A stretch of 35,314 nt of DNA from an uncultured Shewanella sp. (GTDB lineage Bacteria > Pseudomonadota > Gammaproteobacteria > Enterobacterales > Shewanellaceae), in assembly GCF_947495455.1 (NCBI RefSeq), contig NZ_CANLZC010000059.1, forward strand, positions 1-35,314, in the 5' to 3' direction. Position numbers and translations under genes: made by a program. Every line of letters starts with the position of its first letter. Within the stretch, counting starts at the first letter, position 1. Shown here piece by piece: positions 15,978-23,891 of the stretch. The notes beneath the pieces are model-generated. The model was not told where the DNA came from. It did no database searches and worked only from the letters and a program-made list of their open reading frames with translations.

Positions 15978-17251
15978 GCCAAATTGACAATGAGCAATAT
16001 CTGATCTCCCTCGGGGAGCGGGCTAAGCAGGCGAGTTATGCGTTAGCTAATTTAACCGGAACACAAAAACAGGCGCTGTTACAAGCCATTGGCACAAGCC
16101 TAAGTCATCATAAAGAATCCATTTTAGCGGCCAATGAGAAAGATGTGTTAGCGGCACGCAACAATGGTTTATCTGATGCCATGATAGATCGTTTAGTACT
16201 CAATGAACAACGTCTTAGCAATATTATCAGTGATATTGATAATGTGATTTCCCTTGAGGACCCTGTAGGGACGGAAATAGAGAGTCGTTTACTCGATAAT
16301 GGCTTACGTTTATCTCGCCGCCGAGTGCCTTTAGGGGTCATCGGTGTGATCTATGAGGCTCGCCCTAATGTCACTGTCGATATTGCAGTATTGGCACTGA
16401 AAACCGGTAATGCAGTAATTTTACGAGGTGGTAAAGAAACCTTACAGTCCAACTTGGCGTTAAATGAAGCGATACAAGAAGCATTAATGGTACAAGGTTT
16501 GCCTGAAGCGGCTGTGCAGCTGATTGCGAGCCCTGATCGCACTTTAGTCACAGGCTTGCTAACACTCGATAAATATGTGGATATGATAGTACCTCGCGGC
16601 GGGCAGCACTTACAGCGATTATGTGCGGAGCAAGCCAGTATTCCTGTTATTTTAGGCGGCATTGGCATTTGTCACTTATATGTACATCATAGTGCTGATC
16701 TTGAAAAAGCAATTAATGTGATAACGAATGCTAAGGTACAGCGTCCTACGGTTTGCAATGCACTGGACACGCTTTTAGTGCATGAGTCGGTTGCTGAGCA
16801 CTTTATTCCGCTTATTTGTCAGCATTTAACGGCGCAAGGTGTCGGTTTTTATGGTTGTGATAAAACTCAAGCTTATATGGGCCAAAGTGGTATTGAGGTG
16901 AGTCCTGCATCGAATGAGACTTATGCAACAGAATGGTTATCACTCACCTTAGGAATTAAAGTCGTTGATAGTACCCAAAGTGCCATTGAGCATATCAGAC
17001 TGTTTTCCAGTGGGCACTCAGAAGCGATTCTAACCGATAATATTCATACGGCAAATCACTTCATGAATGAAGTCGATGCCTCAGCTGTTTATGTTAATGC
17101 CAGTACACGTTTCACCGATGGTAGCCAATTTGGCTTAGGCGCTGAAGTGGCGGTAAGTACTCAAAAACTGCATGCAAGAGGTCCGATGGGGCTTGAGGCG
17201 TTAACCACCTATAAATGGCTTGCTTGGGGGGATTATACCGCTCGAGATTAA
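15974..17251 (+). CDS. proA: Gamma-glutamyl phosphate reductase
   Basis: Second enzyme of proline synthesis: reduces gamma-glutamyl phosphate to glutamate-5-semialdehyde with NADPH. 425 aa, aldehyde-dehydrogenase superfamily. Landmarks: PLGVIGVIYEARPNVTVDIAVLALKTGNAVILRGGKE (cofactor-binding part), VPRGGQHLQRLC, and KVQRPTVCNALDTLLVH with the catalytic cysteine at residue 261; the late FTDGSQFGLGAEVAVSTQKLHARGPMGLEALTTYKW is the ProA signature. Translationally coupled to proB. A hairpin follows the stop codon. Confidence 0.97.
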   Translation: MSQIDNEQYLISLGERAKQASYALANLTGTQKQALLQAIGTSLSHHKESILAANEKDVLAARNNGLSDAMIDRLVLNEQRLSNIISDIDNVISLEDPVGTEIESRLLDNGLRLSRRRVPLGVIGVIYEARPNVTVDIAVLALKTGNAVILRGGKETLQSNLALNEAIQEALMVQGLPEAAVQLIASPDRTLVTGLLTLDKYVDMIVPRGGQHLQRLCAEQASIPVILGGIGICHLYVHHSADLEKAINVITNAKVQRPTVCNALDTLLVHESVAEHFIPLICQHLTAQGVGFYGCDKTQAYMGQSGIEVSPASNETYATEWLSLTLGIKVVDSTQSAIEHIRLFSSGHSEAILTDNIHTANHFMNEVDASAVYVNASTRFTDGSQFGLGAEVAVSTQKLHARGPMGLEALTTYKWLAWGDYTARD

Positions 17252-17262
17252 TAGACTCTTTG

Positions 17263-17303
17263 AAGTGCGGCATTAGTGTCGCACTTTCCTTGATTGTTTT
17301 TTA
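17263..17303 (+). terminator. Probable terminator of proBA
   Basis: AAGTGCG (17263-17269) pairs with CGCACTT (17280-17286), then TCCTTGATTG and a run of T near 17298. The stem is short and the T tract is displaced, so it may be leaky. Confidence 0.6.
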
Positions 17304-17560
17304 TTGTACTTGTTTATTGTGCTTATTTGTTGTGCTTGTTTATTGTACTCATTTTGTTGCACTCATTTATCGCATTTAAAAATTTTAAAAAGATTTATTC
17401 GTTTTCTCTTATTTTCGAGTATTTTTTCTTATTGTGTTATTTCTACAGCACTTTATTTCCCGTAAAAGGCTTGCCGTCACTTAATTTTTTCGTTTTTTTT
17501 ATTTTTATCCCTTGTATTTGCATTCCTTGTCCCAATATAGGGAAGTAAGAGCAGATTTGG
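17290..17560. repeat. T-rich low-complexity tract with degenerate repeats upstream of dnaK
   Basis: From 17301 to about 17370 the + strand repeats variants of TTATTGTACTTG / TTTGTTGTGCTTG about five times, then becomes a T/C-rich tract up to ~17520. An 84-codon frame here encodes only Phe/Leu/Ile/Cys-rich low-complexity sequence with no ribosome-binding site, so I do not call a gene. Confidence 0.5.
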
Positions 17561-17574
17561 GCTGATTTAAAAGA

Positions 17575-17603
17575 CTTGAAATGAATGATGTCTATCCCCA
17601 TTT
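17575..17603 (+). promoter_or_regulatory. Sigma32 heat-shock promoter of dnaKJ
   Basis: CTTGAAA at 17575-17581 and CCCCATTT at 17596-17603 are separated by 14 nt, an exact match to the E. coli sigma32 (RpoH) consensus. It lies about 50 nt before the dnaK start codon. Confidence 0.95.
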
Positions 17604-17652
17604 CTATTAACAGATAAAGCATTTAGATTAAGTACGATTTCCGGAGGACTCC

Positions 17653-19593
17653 ATGGGTAAAATTATTGGTATCGATTTAGGCACAACTAACTCTTGTGTA
17701 GCAGTATTAGATGGCGAGAACGCTCGCGTTTTGGAGAATGCCGAAGGCGATCGCACAACTCCTTCTATCATTGCTTATACCGAAGATGAGACATTAGTGG
17801 GTCAACCTGCTAAACGTCAAGCGGTAACAAATCCTAATAATACTGTATTTGCCATCAAGCGTCTTATCGGTCGTCGTTTTCAAGATGACGAAGTACAACG
17901 TGACGTTGATATCATGCCGTTTAAAATTATCGGTGCCGATAATGGTGATGCATGGGTCGAAGCACAAGGCAACAAAATGGCGCCACCACAAATTTCTGCT
18001 GAAATCTTGAAAAAGATGAAGAAAACAGCTGAAGATTTCTTAGGTGAAGACGTCACTGAAGCGGTTATCACTGTTCCTGCTTATTTTAACGATTCACAAC
18101 GTCAAGCAACCAAAGATGCTGGTCGTATTGCAGGTCTTGAAGTTAAACGTATTATCAACGAGCCTACAGCGGCTGCCCTTGCTTACGGTATCGACAAGAA
18201 GCAAGGTGACAACATCGTTGCGGTATACGATTTAGGTGGTGGTACTTTCGATATCTCTATCATTGAAATTGATAGCGTTGAAGGCGAGCAAACATTTGAA
18301 GTATTAGCAACTAATGGTGATACGCATCTAGGTGGTGAAGATTTCGATAACCGTCTAATTAACTATTTAGCGGATGAGTTCAAAAAAGAACAAGGCTTAG
18401 ATCTTCGTAACGATCCACTGGCTATGCAGCGTCTTAAAGAAGCGGCAGAGAAAGCAAAAATTGAACTGTCTAGCACGACACAAACTGAAGTCAACTTACC
18501 TTACATCACAGCTGATGCAACCGGTCCTAAGCATTTAGTGGTTAAGATCACTCGTGCTAAATTAGAATCTTTAGTTGAAGATTTGATTACTCGTTCTTTA
18601 GAGCCATTAAAAGTGGCGATGGCTGATGCTGATTTATCTGTTTCAGACATTAATGAAGTGATTTTAGTCGGTGGTCAAACACGTATGCCTAAAGTACAGG
18701 CAGCAGTGACAGACTTCTTTGGTAAAGAGCCTCGTAAAGATGTGAACCCAGATGAAGCCGTTGCTATGGGCGCTGCAGTACAAGCGGGTGTACTTTCTGG
18801 TGATGTGAAAGATGTATTGCTTCTTGACGTGACGCCTCTGTCTCTTGGTATTGAGACTATGGGTAGCGTGATGACTAAGCTTATCGAGAAGAATACAACG
18901 ATTCCAACGAAAGCGCAGCAAACCTTCTCAACAGCAGATGATAACCAAGCGGCGGTAACGATTCATGTTCTGCAAGGTGAGCGTAAGCAAGCGAGCAGCA
19001 ACAAATCATTAGGCCAATTCAACCTTGAAGGTATTGAGCCTGCACCACGTGGTATGCCACAAATCGAAGTGGCATTTGATATCGATGCTGATGGTATCTT
19101 GCATGTATCGGCAACCGATAAGAAAACCGGTAAAGCACAAAACATTACCATTAAAGCCTCTTCTGGTTTAAGTGATGAAGAAGTGGAAGCTATGGTACGT
19201 GATGCTGAAGCTCATGCTGATGAAGATGCGAAATTTGAAGAATTAGTTCAAGCACGTAACCAAGCTGATGGCATGGTGCATTCAACTAAGAAGCAAATTG
19301 AAGAAGCAGGCGATCAGCTGCCAAGTGACGATAAAGAAAAAATCGAAGCGGCAATGAAAGCGGTTGAAGAAGCTGCTAAAGGTAACGATAAAGAAGCCAT
19401 TGATAAAGCGACGGCTGCATTAATGGAAGCGTCAGCTAAATTAATGGAAATTGCACAAGCAAAAGCACAAGCTGAGCAAGGTGCAGCAGCTGGTGCTGCC
19501 AATGCTGGTGAAGCAAAGCAAGAGCCTAAAGATGCTGCGAGCGACGATGTTGTTGATGCTGAATTTGAAGAAGTAAAAGACGACAAGAAATAA
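17653..19593 (+). CDS. dnaK: Chaperone protein DnaK (Hsp70)
   Basis: Cytosolic Hsp70 chaperone, 646 aa. It binds exposed hydrophobic peptides in an ATP-driven cycle with DnaJ and GrpE. Nucleotide-binding domain (1-~383) with GIDLGTTNSCVAV, VITVPAYFNDSQRQATKDAGRIAGL, AVYDLGGGTFDISI and EVILVGGQTRMPKV; interdomain linker DVLLLDVTPLSLGIETMG; substrate-binding domain; helical lid; and an acidic tail ending EEVKDDKK. The Shine-Dalgarno GGAGGA lies 8 nt before the ATG. It is driven by the sigma32 promoter upstream; dnaJ follows across an attenuating hairpin. Confidence 0.98.
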   Translation: MGKIIGIDLGTTNSCVAVLDGENARVLENAEGDRTTPSIIAYTEDETLVGQPAKRQAVTNPNNTVFAIKRLIGRRFQDDEVQRDVDIMPFKIIGADNGDAWVEAQGNKMAPPQISAEILKKMKKTAEDFLGEDVTEAVITVPAYFNDSQRQATKDAGRIAGLEVKRIINEPTAAALAYGIDKKQGDNIVAVYDLGGGTFDISIIEIDSVEGEQTFEVLATNGDTHLGGEDFDNRLINYLADEFKKEQGLDLRNDPLAMQRLKEAAEKAKIELSSTTQTEVNLPYITADATGPKHLVVKITRAKLESLVEDLITRSLEPLKVAMADADLSVSDINEVILVGGQTRMPKVQAAVTDFFGKEPRKDVNPDEAVAMGAAVQAGVLSGDVKDVLLLDVTPLSLGIETMGSVMTKLIEKNTTIPTKAQQTFSTADDNQAAVTIHVLQGERKQASSNKSLGQFNLEGIEPAPRGMPQIEVAFDIDADGILHVSATDKKTGKAQNITIKASSGLSDEEVEAMVRDAEAHADEDAKFEELVQARNQADGMVHSTKKQIEEAGDQLPSDDKEKIEAAMKAVEEAAKGNDKEAIDKATAALMEASAKLMEIAQAKAQAEQGAAAGAANAGEAKQEPKDAASDDVVDAEFEEVKDDKK

Positions 19594-19619
19594 TTAGGTT
19601 TTCCTGATTTATTGTGTAG

Positions 19620-19655
19620 CGGGCGTTAAGAGGCAACTCTAACGCCCGTTTGTCC
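19620..19655 (+). terminator. Hairpin between dnaK and dnaJ (partial terminator)
   Basis: CGGGCGTTA (19620-19628) pairs with TAACGCCCG (19640-19648), extended by AGAG/CTCT in the loop, then TTTGT. The poor T tract suggests partial read-through, giving more dnaK than dnaJ. Confidence 0.65.
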
Positions 19656-19680
19656 AACTTTTATTTGAGCAATGTAAATT

Positions 19681-20808
19681 ATGTCAAAGCGTGATTATTA
19701 CGAAGTATTAGGCGTTAGCAAAAGCGCGAGTGAGCGCGAAATAAAAAAAGCCTATAAGCGTTTAGCGATGAAGTATCATCCAGATAGAAATCCTGGTGAT
19801 AAAGCCGCCGAAGCCAGCTTTAAAGAAGCAAAAGAAGCTTATGAGATCCTAACCGATAGCGATAAGAAAGCCGCTTATGATCAATTTGGTCATGCAGGCG
19901 TTGACCCGAATCGCGGTGGCGGTCATGGTGGTGCTGATTTTAGTGACGTATTTGGTGATGTATTTGGTGATATTTTTGGCGGTGGTCGCCGTGGTGGCGG
20001 TCAACGCCAAGCCGCCCGTGGATCTGACCTTCGCTATAACTTAGAGCTTTCTTTAGAAGAAGCGGTTAAAGGTTTAACCAAGGAATTACGTATTCCTGCT
20101 TTGGCAGCGTGTGAGCCTTGTAATGGCACGGGTGCCAAAAAAGGCACATCGGCGACAACATGTGGGACGTGTCATGGTAATGGTCAAGTGCAAATGCGCC
20201 AAGGCTTCTTTGCTGTTCAGCAAGCGTGTCCAACGTGTCATGGTCGTGGAAAAATTATTAAAGATCCTTGTCAGCATTGTCATGGTGAAGGCCGTGTTGA
20301 GAAGAGTAAAACACTCTCTGTTAAAATTCCTGCTGGTGTGGATAACGGCGATCGCGTCCGTTTAACTGGTGAAGGAGAAGCTGGGGAGTTTGGCGCACCA
20401 GCGGGCGATCTTTATGTGCAAGTGAGCGTGCGTGAACATGCAATCTTTACCCGTGACGGTAACAATTTATATTGTGAAGTACCGATTTCATATAGCACAG
20501 CAGCGCTAGGTGGCGAAATCGAAGTACCGACTTTAGATGGTAAAGTGAACCTTAAGATCCCGAGCGAAACGCAAACTGGACGTATGTTCCGCATGCGAGG
20601 TAAAGGGGTGAAATCCGTTCGCAGTCATGCTGTAGGTGACTTACTTTGTAAGGTGGTGATGGAAACACCTGTGAAGCTGAATGAAAAACAAAAAGATTTA
20701 CTCAGAGAGTTTGAAGCTTCGTTAACGGGTCAAGCAAAGAAACACAGTCCCAAAGCGGAAGGCTTTTTTGATGGGGTTAAAAAGTTCTTTCAAGACTTAA
20801 ACAGTTAA
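19681..20808 (+). CDS. dnaJ: Chaperone protein DnaJ (Hsp40)
   Basis: DnaK co-chaperone, 375 aa, class A J-protein. J domain (1-~70) with the HPD motif in KYHPDRNPGDK; Gly/Phe-rich region (~75-115) with repeated FGDVFGDIFGGG; zinc domain with the four CxxCxGxG repeats CEPCNGTG, CGTCHGNG, CPTCHGRG and CQHCHGEG (~145-205); C-terminal peptide-binding domains and dimerisation tail. All expected metal-binding cysteines are present. It is co-transcribed with dnaK from the sigma32 promoter and followed by a terminator. Confidence 0.98.
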   Translation: MSKRDYYEVLGVSKSASEREIKKAYKRLAMKYHPDRNPGDKAAEASFKEAKEAYEILTDSDKKAAYDQFGHAGVDPNRGGGHGGADFSDVFGDVFGDIFGGGRRGGGQRQAARGSDLRYNLELSLEEAVKGLTKELRIPALAACEPCNGTGAKKGTSATTCGTCHGNGQVQMRQGFFAVQQACPTCHGRGKIIKDPCQHCHGEGRVEKSKTLSVKIPAGVDNGDRVRLTGEGEAGEFGAPAGDLYVQVSVREHAIFTRDGNNLYCEVPISYSTAALGGEIEVPTLDGKVNLKIPSETQTGRMFRMRGKGVKSVRSHAVGDLLCKVVMETPVKLNEKQKDLLREFEASLTGQAKKHSPKAEGFFDGVKKFFQDLNS

Positions 20809-20825
20809 CCTCTTTATCTACTATG

Positions 20826-20856
20826 AAAAAGCCTCGCAATTGTGAGGCTTTTTATT
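20826..20856 (+). terminator. Terminator of dnaKJ
   Basis: AAAAAGCCTC (20826-20835) pairs with GAGGCTTTTT (20844-20853) around an 8-nt loop. It is also a reasonable terminator in the reverse direction. Confidence 0.9.
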
Positions 20857-20995
20857 GCCAGAAATAACCTAATCACTCAGTTTTTAATGGGGTAAAAAAG
20901 CCAGAATAAGTCTGCATTTGGGGAAGTAATTTGACACTGAATATGTTAAAGTCCCGCGCTGAGTTCATTGAATCAATTTAAAGAGTAGGAATAGT

Positions 20996-21613
20996 ATGTC
21001 TGATACGTTCAGTACAGTTGAACAGCAAGCAAGTTATGGCGTAGGCCGTCAAATGGGTGAGCAATTGGCATCGAATTCATTTGAAGGTATTGATATTTCT
21101 GCCGTTCAATCTGGTCTTGCCGACGCATTTGCGGGTAAAGAAAGTGTTGTTGCTATGGAAGACATGCAAGTGGCTTTCACTGAAATTAGCCAGCGTCTTC
21201 AGAAAATTCAAGAAGAAGCGGCTGCCGCAGCGTCAGCTGAAGGCGAAGCCTTCCTAACAGAAGTGGCTGCACGTGAAGGTGTATTCACGACTGAATCTGG
21301 CCTTCACTATGAAATCATTACTGAAGGTAATGGCGACAAGCCAAGCGCAGATTCAACTGTTCGTACACATTATCATGGTACTTTTATTAATGGTGATGTT
21401 TTCGATAGCTCGGTTGTTCGTGATCAGCCAGCAGAATTTCCAGTATCGGGTGTGATTGCAGGTTGGACAGAAGCATTACAATTAATGCCAGTCGGTTCTA
21501 AGTGGAAATTATATGTTCCACAACATTTAGCCTATGGCGAGCGTGGTGCAGGGGCTTCAATCCCACCATACTCCACGTTAGTGTTTGAAGTTGAATTACT
21601 CGATATTCTTTAA
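20996..21613 (+). CDS. fklB: FKBP-type peptidyl-prolyl cis-trans isomerase (FklB/FKBP22-like)
   Basis: Predicted 205-aa cytosolic prolyl isomerase, the length of E. coli FKBP22. N-terminal dimerisation domain (1-~95), helical, with QQASYGVGRQMGEQLA and a long helix SQRLQKIQEEAAAAASAEGEAFL; C-terminal FKBP domain (~100-205) with SGLHYEIITEGNGDKPSADSTVRTHYHGTFINGDVFDSS, FPVSGVIAGWTEALQLMPVGSKWKLYVP and AYGERGAGASIPPYSTLVFEVELL. There is no signal peptide, so FklB rather than the periplasmic FkpA is the better match. The Shine-Dalgarno GTAGGAA lies upstream. It is a single-gene unit between terminators. Confidence 0.93.
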   Translation: MSDTFSTVEQQASYGVGRQMGEQLASNSFEGIDISAVQSGLADAFAGKESVVAMEDMQVAFTEISQRLQKIQEEAAAAASAEGEAFLTEVAAREGVFTTESGLHYEIITEGNGDKPSADSTVRTHYHGTFINGDVFDSSVVRDQPAEFPVSGVIAGWTEALQLMPVGSKWKLYVPQHLAYGERGAGASIPPYSTLVFEVELLDIL

Positions 21614-21620
21614 TTTAAAG

Positions 21621-21648
21621 AGCCTAAGTTAATCTTAGGCTTTTTTTT
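21621..21648 (+). terminator. Terminator of fklB
   Basis: AGCCTAAG (21621-21628) pairs with CTTAGGCT (21634-21641) around TTAAT, followed by a run of T. Confidence 0.92.
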
Positions 21649-21696
21649 GAGTATAGATTGGGTCTACATGAAGAATGATTTTTTTGAGGGGCGGGC

Positions 21697-22512
21697 ATGA
21701 TTGAACAAGTTAGAATTGCCATTACCGGTGGCAGTGGGCGCATGGGTAGAACCCTCATTGAGTCTGCTAAGCAGCATGATAATATTATTTTAGGTGCAGC
21801 GATTGAGCGTTCTGGATCAACCTTAATGGGAGTGGATGCAGGAGAGCTTGCAGGTGTGGGGGCGATGAATGTCTCTATTACTGATTCACTGGATAAAGCC
21901 CGTGATGATTTTGATGTACTCATCGATTTTACTTCTCCAGAAGCCAGTGTCGTGCATACTGATTGGTGCGCTCGTCATGGTAAGGCTATTGTGATTGGTA
22001 CCACAGGCTTTAATCGCGCTCAAAAAGAGCAAATAGCAGCTTATGCAGAAAAAGTCCCTGTGGTTCTTGCACCCAATATGTCTGTGGGCGTGAATTTGAT
22101 GTGGAAGTTATTAGAGCAGGCCGCACAAGTGATGGGAGACTACAGTGATATTGAAATTATTGAAAGTCATCACAGACATAAAAAAGATGCGCCATCAGGG
22201 ACTGCACTTAAAATGGGTGAAGTCATTGCTCAAACGCTGAATCGTGATTTAGATAAGTGTGCCGTTTATGGCAGAGAAGGTATCACAGGCGAAAGAGATC
22301 CTGAGACGATTGGTTTTTCAACCATTCGTGCTGGCGATATCATAGGTGAGCATACTGCTCTTTTTGCTGACATTGGTGAACGTATTGAAATTACCCATAA
22401 GTCATCCAGCCGTATGACCTATGCCAATGGTTCTATGCGAGCCGCATTTTGGCTCTATGATCAAGCTCCAGGCCTTTATGATATGCAGCAAGTTTTAGGG
22501 CTTAAATCGTAA
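21697..22512 (+). CDS. dapB: 4-hydroxy-tetrahydrodipicolinate reductase
   Basis: Cytosolic NAD(P)H-dependent enzyme of the lysine/diaminopimelate pathway, reducing 4-hydroxy-tetrahydrodipicolinate. 271 aa, close to E. coli (273). N-terminal Rossmann motif IAITGGSGRMGRTLIESA (5-22), DVLIDFTSPEA, GTTGFNRAQ, APNMSVGVNLMWKLL, and the active-site segment EIIESHHRHKKDAPSGTALKMGE with the catalytic His and Lys. The ribosome-binding site GAGGGG lies 7 nt before the ATG. It lies just upstream of carA and has its own terminator. Confidence 0.97.
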   Translation: MIEQVRIAITGGSGRMGRTLIESAKQHDNIILGAAIERSGSTLMGVDAGELAGVGAMNVSITDSLDKARDDFDVLIDFTSPEASVVHTDWCARHGKAIVIGTTGFNRAQKEQIAAYAEKVPVVLAPNMSVGVNLMWKLLEQAAQVMGDYSDIEIIESHHRHKKDAPSGTALKMGEVIAQTLNRDLDKCAVYGREGITGERDPETIGFSTIRAGDIIGEHTALFADIGERIEITHKSSSRMTYANGSMRAAFWLYDQAPGLYDMQQVLGLKS

Positions 22513-22520
22513 TTATTTGA

Positions 22521-22548
22521 AAACCGCCAATTGAGCGGTTTTTTTTTG
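22521..22548 (+). terminator. Terminator of dapB
   Basis: AAACCGC (22521-22527) pairs with GCGGTTT (22535-22541) around a 7-nt loop, with a continuing T tract. Confidence 0.88.
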
Positions 22549-22567
22549 AAAAAAGATTTTATTTGCA

Positions 22568-22596
22568 TAGACAAGCGTTATTTTTGCATATAAAAT
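22568..22596 (+). promoter_or_regulatory. Sigma70 promoter of carAB
   Basis: TAGACA (22568-22573) and TAAAAT (22591-22596) are separated by 17 nt, each one base off consensus. They lie ~100 nt upstream of the carA start and downstream of the dapB terminator. The AT-rich DNA following (ATTATTC near 22595) resembles half of an ARG box, but no full operator is seen. Confidence 0.65.
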
Positions 22597-22698
22597 TATT
22601 CGAATTTGCCAGATTTTAGCTTTTTTATGTCAATTTAGCTAAAAAATAGCATCAATAAAACATTGTTTTTCAATGGCTTGACTCTTATGGAGGTCGTG

Positions 22699-23862
22699 TT
22701 GACTAAGTCTGCCTTACTCGTACTCGAAGATGGGACTGTATTCTCTGGCACTGCAATCGGTGCAACTGGAATGACGGTTGGTGAAGTGGTATTTAATACC
22801 TCAATGACTGGCTATCAAGAAATACTAACAGATCCTTCTTATGCTCGCCAAATCGTAACATTAACTTATCCACATATTGGTAATACTGGCACTAATGATG
22901 AAGATAAAGAATCGAATTCAGTTCATGCTTGTGGTTTAATTATTCGTGATTTACCTTTAGTTGCCAGTAACTTTCGTGATACGCAGTCTTTGAGTGATTA
23001 CCTTAAAGCCAATAATATTGTCGGTATAGCCGATATTGATACGCGTAAGCTGACGCGCATTTTGCGTGAAAAAGGGGCGCAAGCGGGTTGTATTGTGGTG
23101 AGTGAGCAAGGAGAAGAGTTAGCGAAAATGCAAGCAAAAGCGTTAGCCGCAGCTAAAGCATTTCCAGGTTTGAAAGGCATGGATTTAGCCAAAGAAGTGA
23201 CCACTGAGCATGAATATCAATGGCGTAAAGGCAGCTGGCGTTTAGTGGAAGGCTTACCTCAAGATACGCCCAGTGACGAGCTTAAATATAAAGTCGTTGC
23301 CTTTGATTATGGCGTGAAACGCAACATTTTACGTATGCTGGTAGATAGAGGTTGTGATGTGACTGTTGTCCCTGCAACCACCAGTGCCGCAGAAGTGCTA
23401 GCCATGGCGCCTGATGGCATTTTCTTATCTAATGGACCTGGGGATCCTGAGCCTTGTGATTATGCCATTGAGGCCATTCAGGAAATATTAAAAACCGATA
23501 TACCTGTCTTTGGTATTTGCTTGGGCCACCAATTACTCGCACTGGCTTCTGGTGCTAAAACATTAAAAATGAAGTTTGGTCACCATGGTGCCAATCACCC
23601 AGTGAGTAATATTGAGCAAGGCAATGTGATGATCACCAGCCAAAACCATGGTTTTGCCGCCGATGAAGCCAGTTTACCCAGTAATATTAAAGTCACGCAC
23701 AAGTCGTTATTTGATGGTTCATTACAAGGTATTCACCTGACCGATAAACCTGCATTTAGTTTTCAAGGGCATCCTGAGGCGAGTCCTGGGCCTCATGATG
23801 CAGCGCCATTATTCAATCACTTTATCGAGTTAATTGAAGCTTACCGTAGTCATACCAAATAA
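22699..23862 (+). CDS. carA: Carbamoyl-phosphate synthase small subunit (glutaminase)
   Basis: Glutamine amidotransferase subunit that supplies ammonia to CarB for carbamoyl phosphate (arginine and pyrimidines). 387 aa from a TTG start at 22699 (reading M-TKSALLVLEDG), chosen because GGAGG at 22689-22693 sits 5 nt upstream; the in-frame ATG at 22687 overlaps that site. N-terminal domain with GEVVFNTSMTGYQEILTDPSYARQIVTLTYPHIGN; C-terminal class I glutaminase with the catalytic Cys (residue 274, in FGICLGHQLLALA) and the His-Glu pair in FQGHPEASPGPHD. carB follows after 29 nt. Confidence 0.97.
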   Translation: MTKSALLVLEDGTVFSGTAIGATGMTVGEVVFNTSMTGYQEILTDPSYARQIVTLTYPHIGNTGTNDEDKESNSVHACGLIIRDLPLVASNFRDTQSLSDYLKANNIVGIADIDTRKLTRILREKGAQAGCIVVSEQGEELAKMQAKALAAAKAFPGLKGMDLAKEVTTEHEYQWRKGSWRLVEGLPQDTPSDELKYKVVAFDYGVKRNILRMLVDRGCDVTVVPATTSAAEVLAMAPDGIFLSNGPGDPEPCDYAIEAIQEILKTDIPVFGICLGHQLLALASGAKTLKMKFGHHGANHPVSNIEQGNVMITSQNHGFAADEASLPSNIKVTHKSLFDGSLQGIHLTDKPAFSFQGHPEASPGPHDAAPLFNHFIELIEAYRSHTK

Positions 23863-23891
23863 TCAGTGGGATCTAGGAGAAGATTAAAGCA

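Noticed and set aside
15301..15990. Minus-strand open frames inside proB and proA
   Set aside because: They overlap well-conserved genes in other frames and encode no recognisable protein.
17294..17548. 84-aa hydrophobic open frame between proA and dnaK
   Set aside because: Composition reflects T-rich low-complexity DNA (Phe/Leu/Ile/Cys), no Shine-Dalgarno, and the frame spans repeats.
22590..22612. ARG box (ArgR operator) near the carAB promoter
   Set aside because: Only one half-site-like ATTATTC is visible; the second half does not match, so I did not call an operator.
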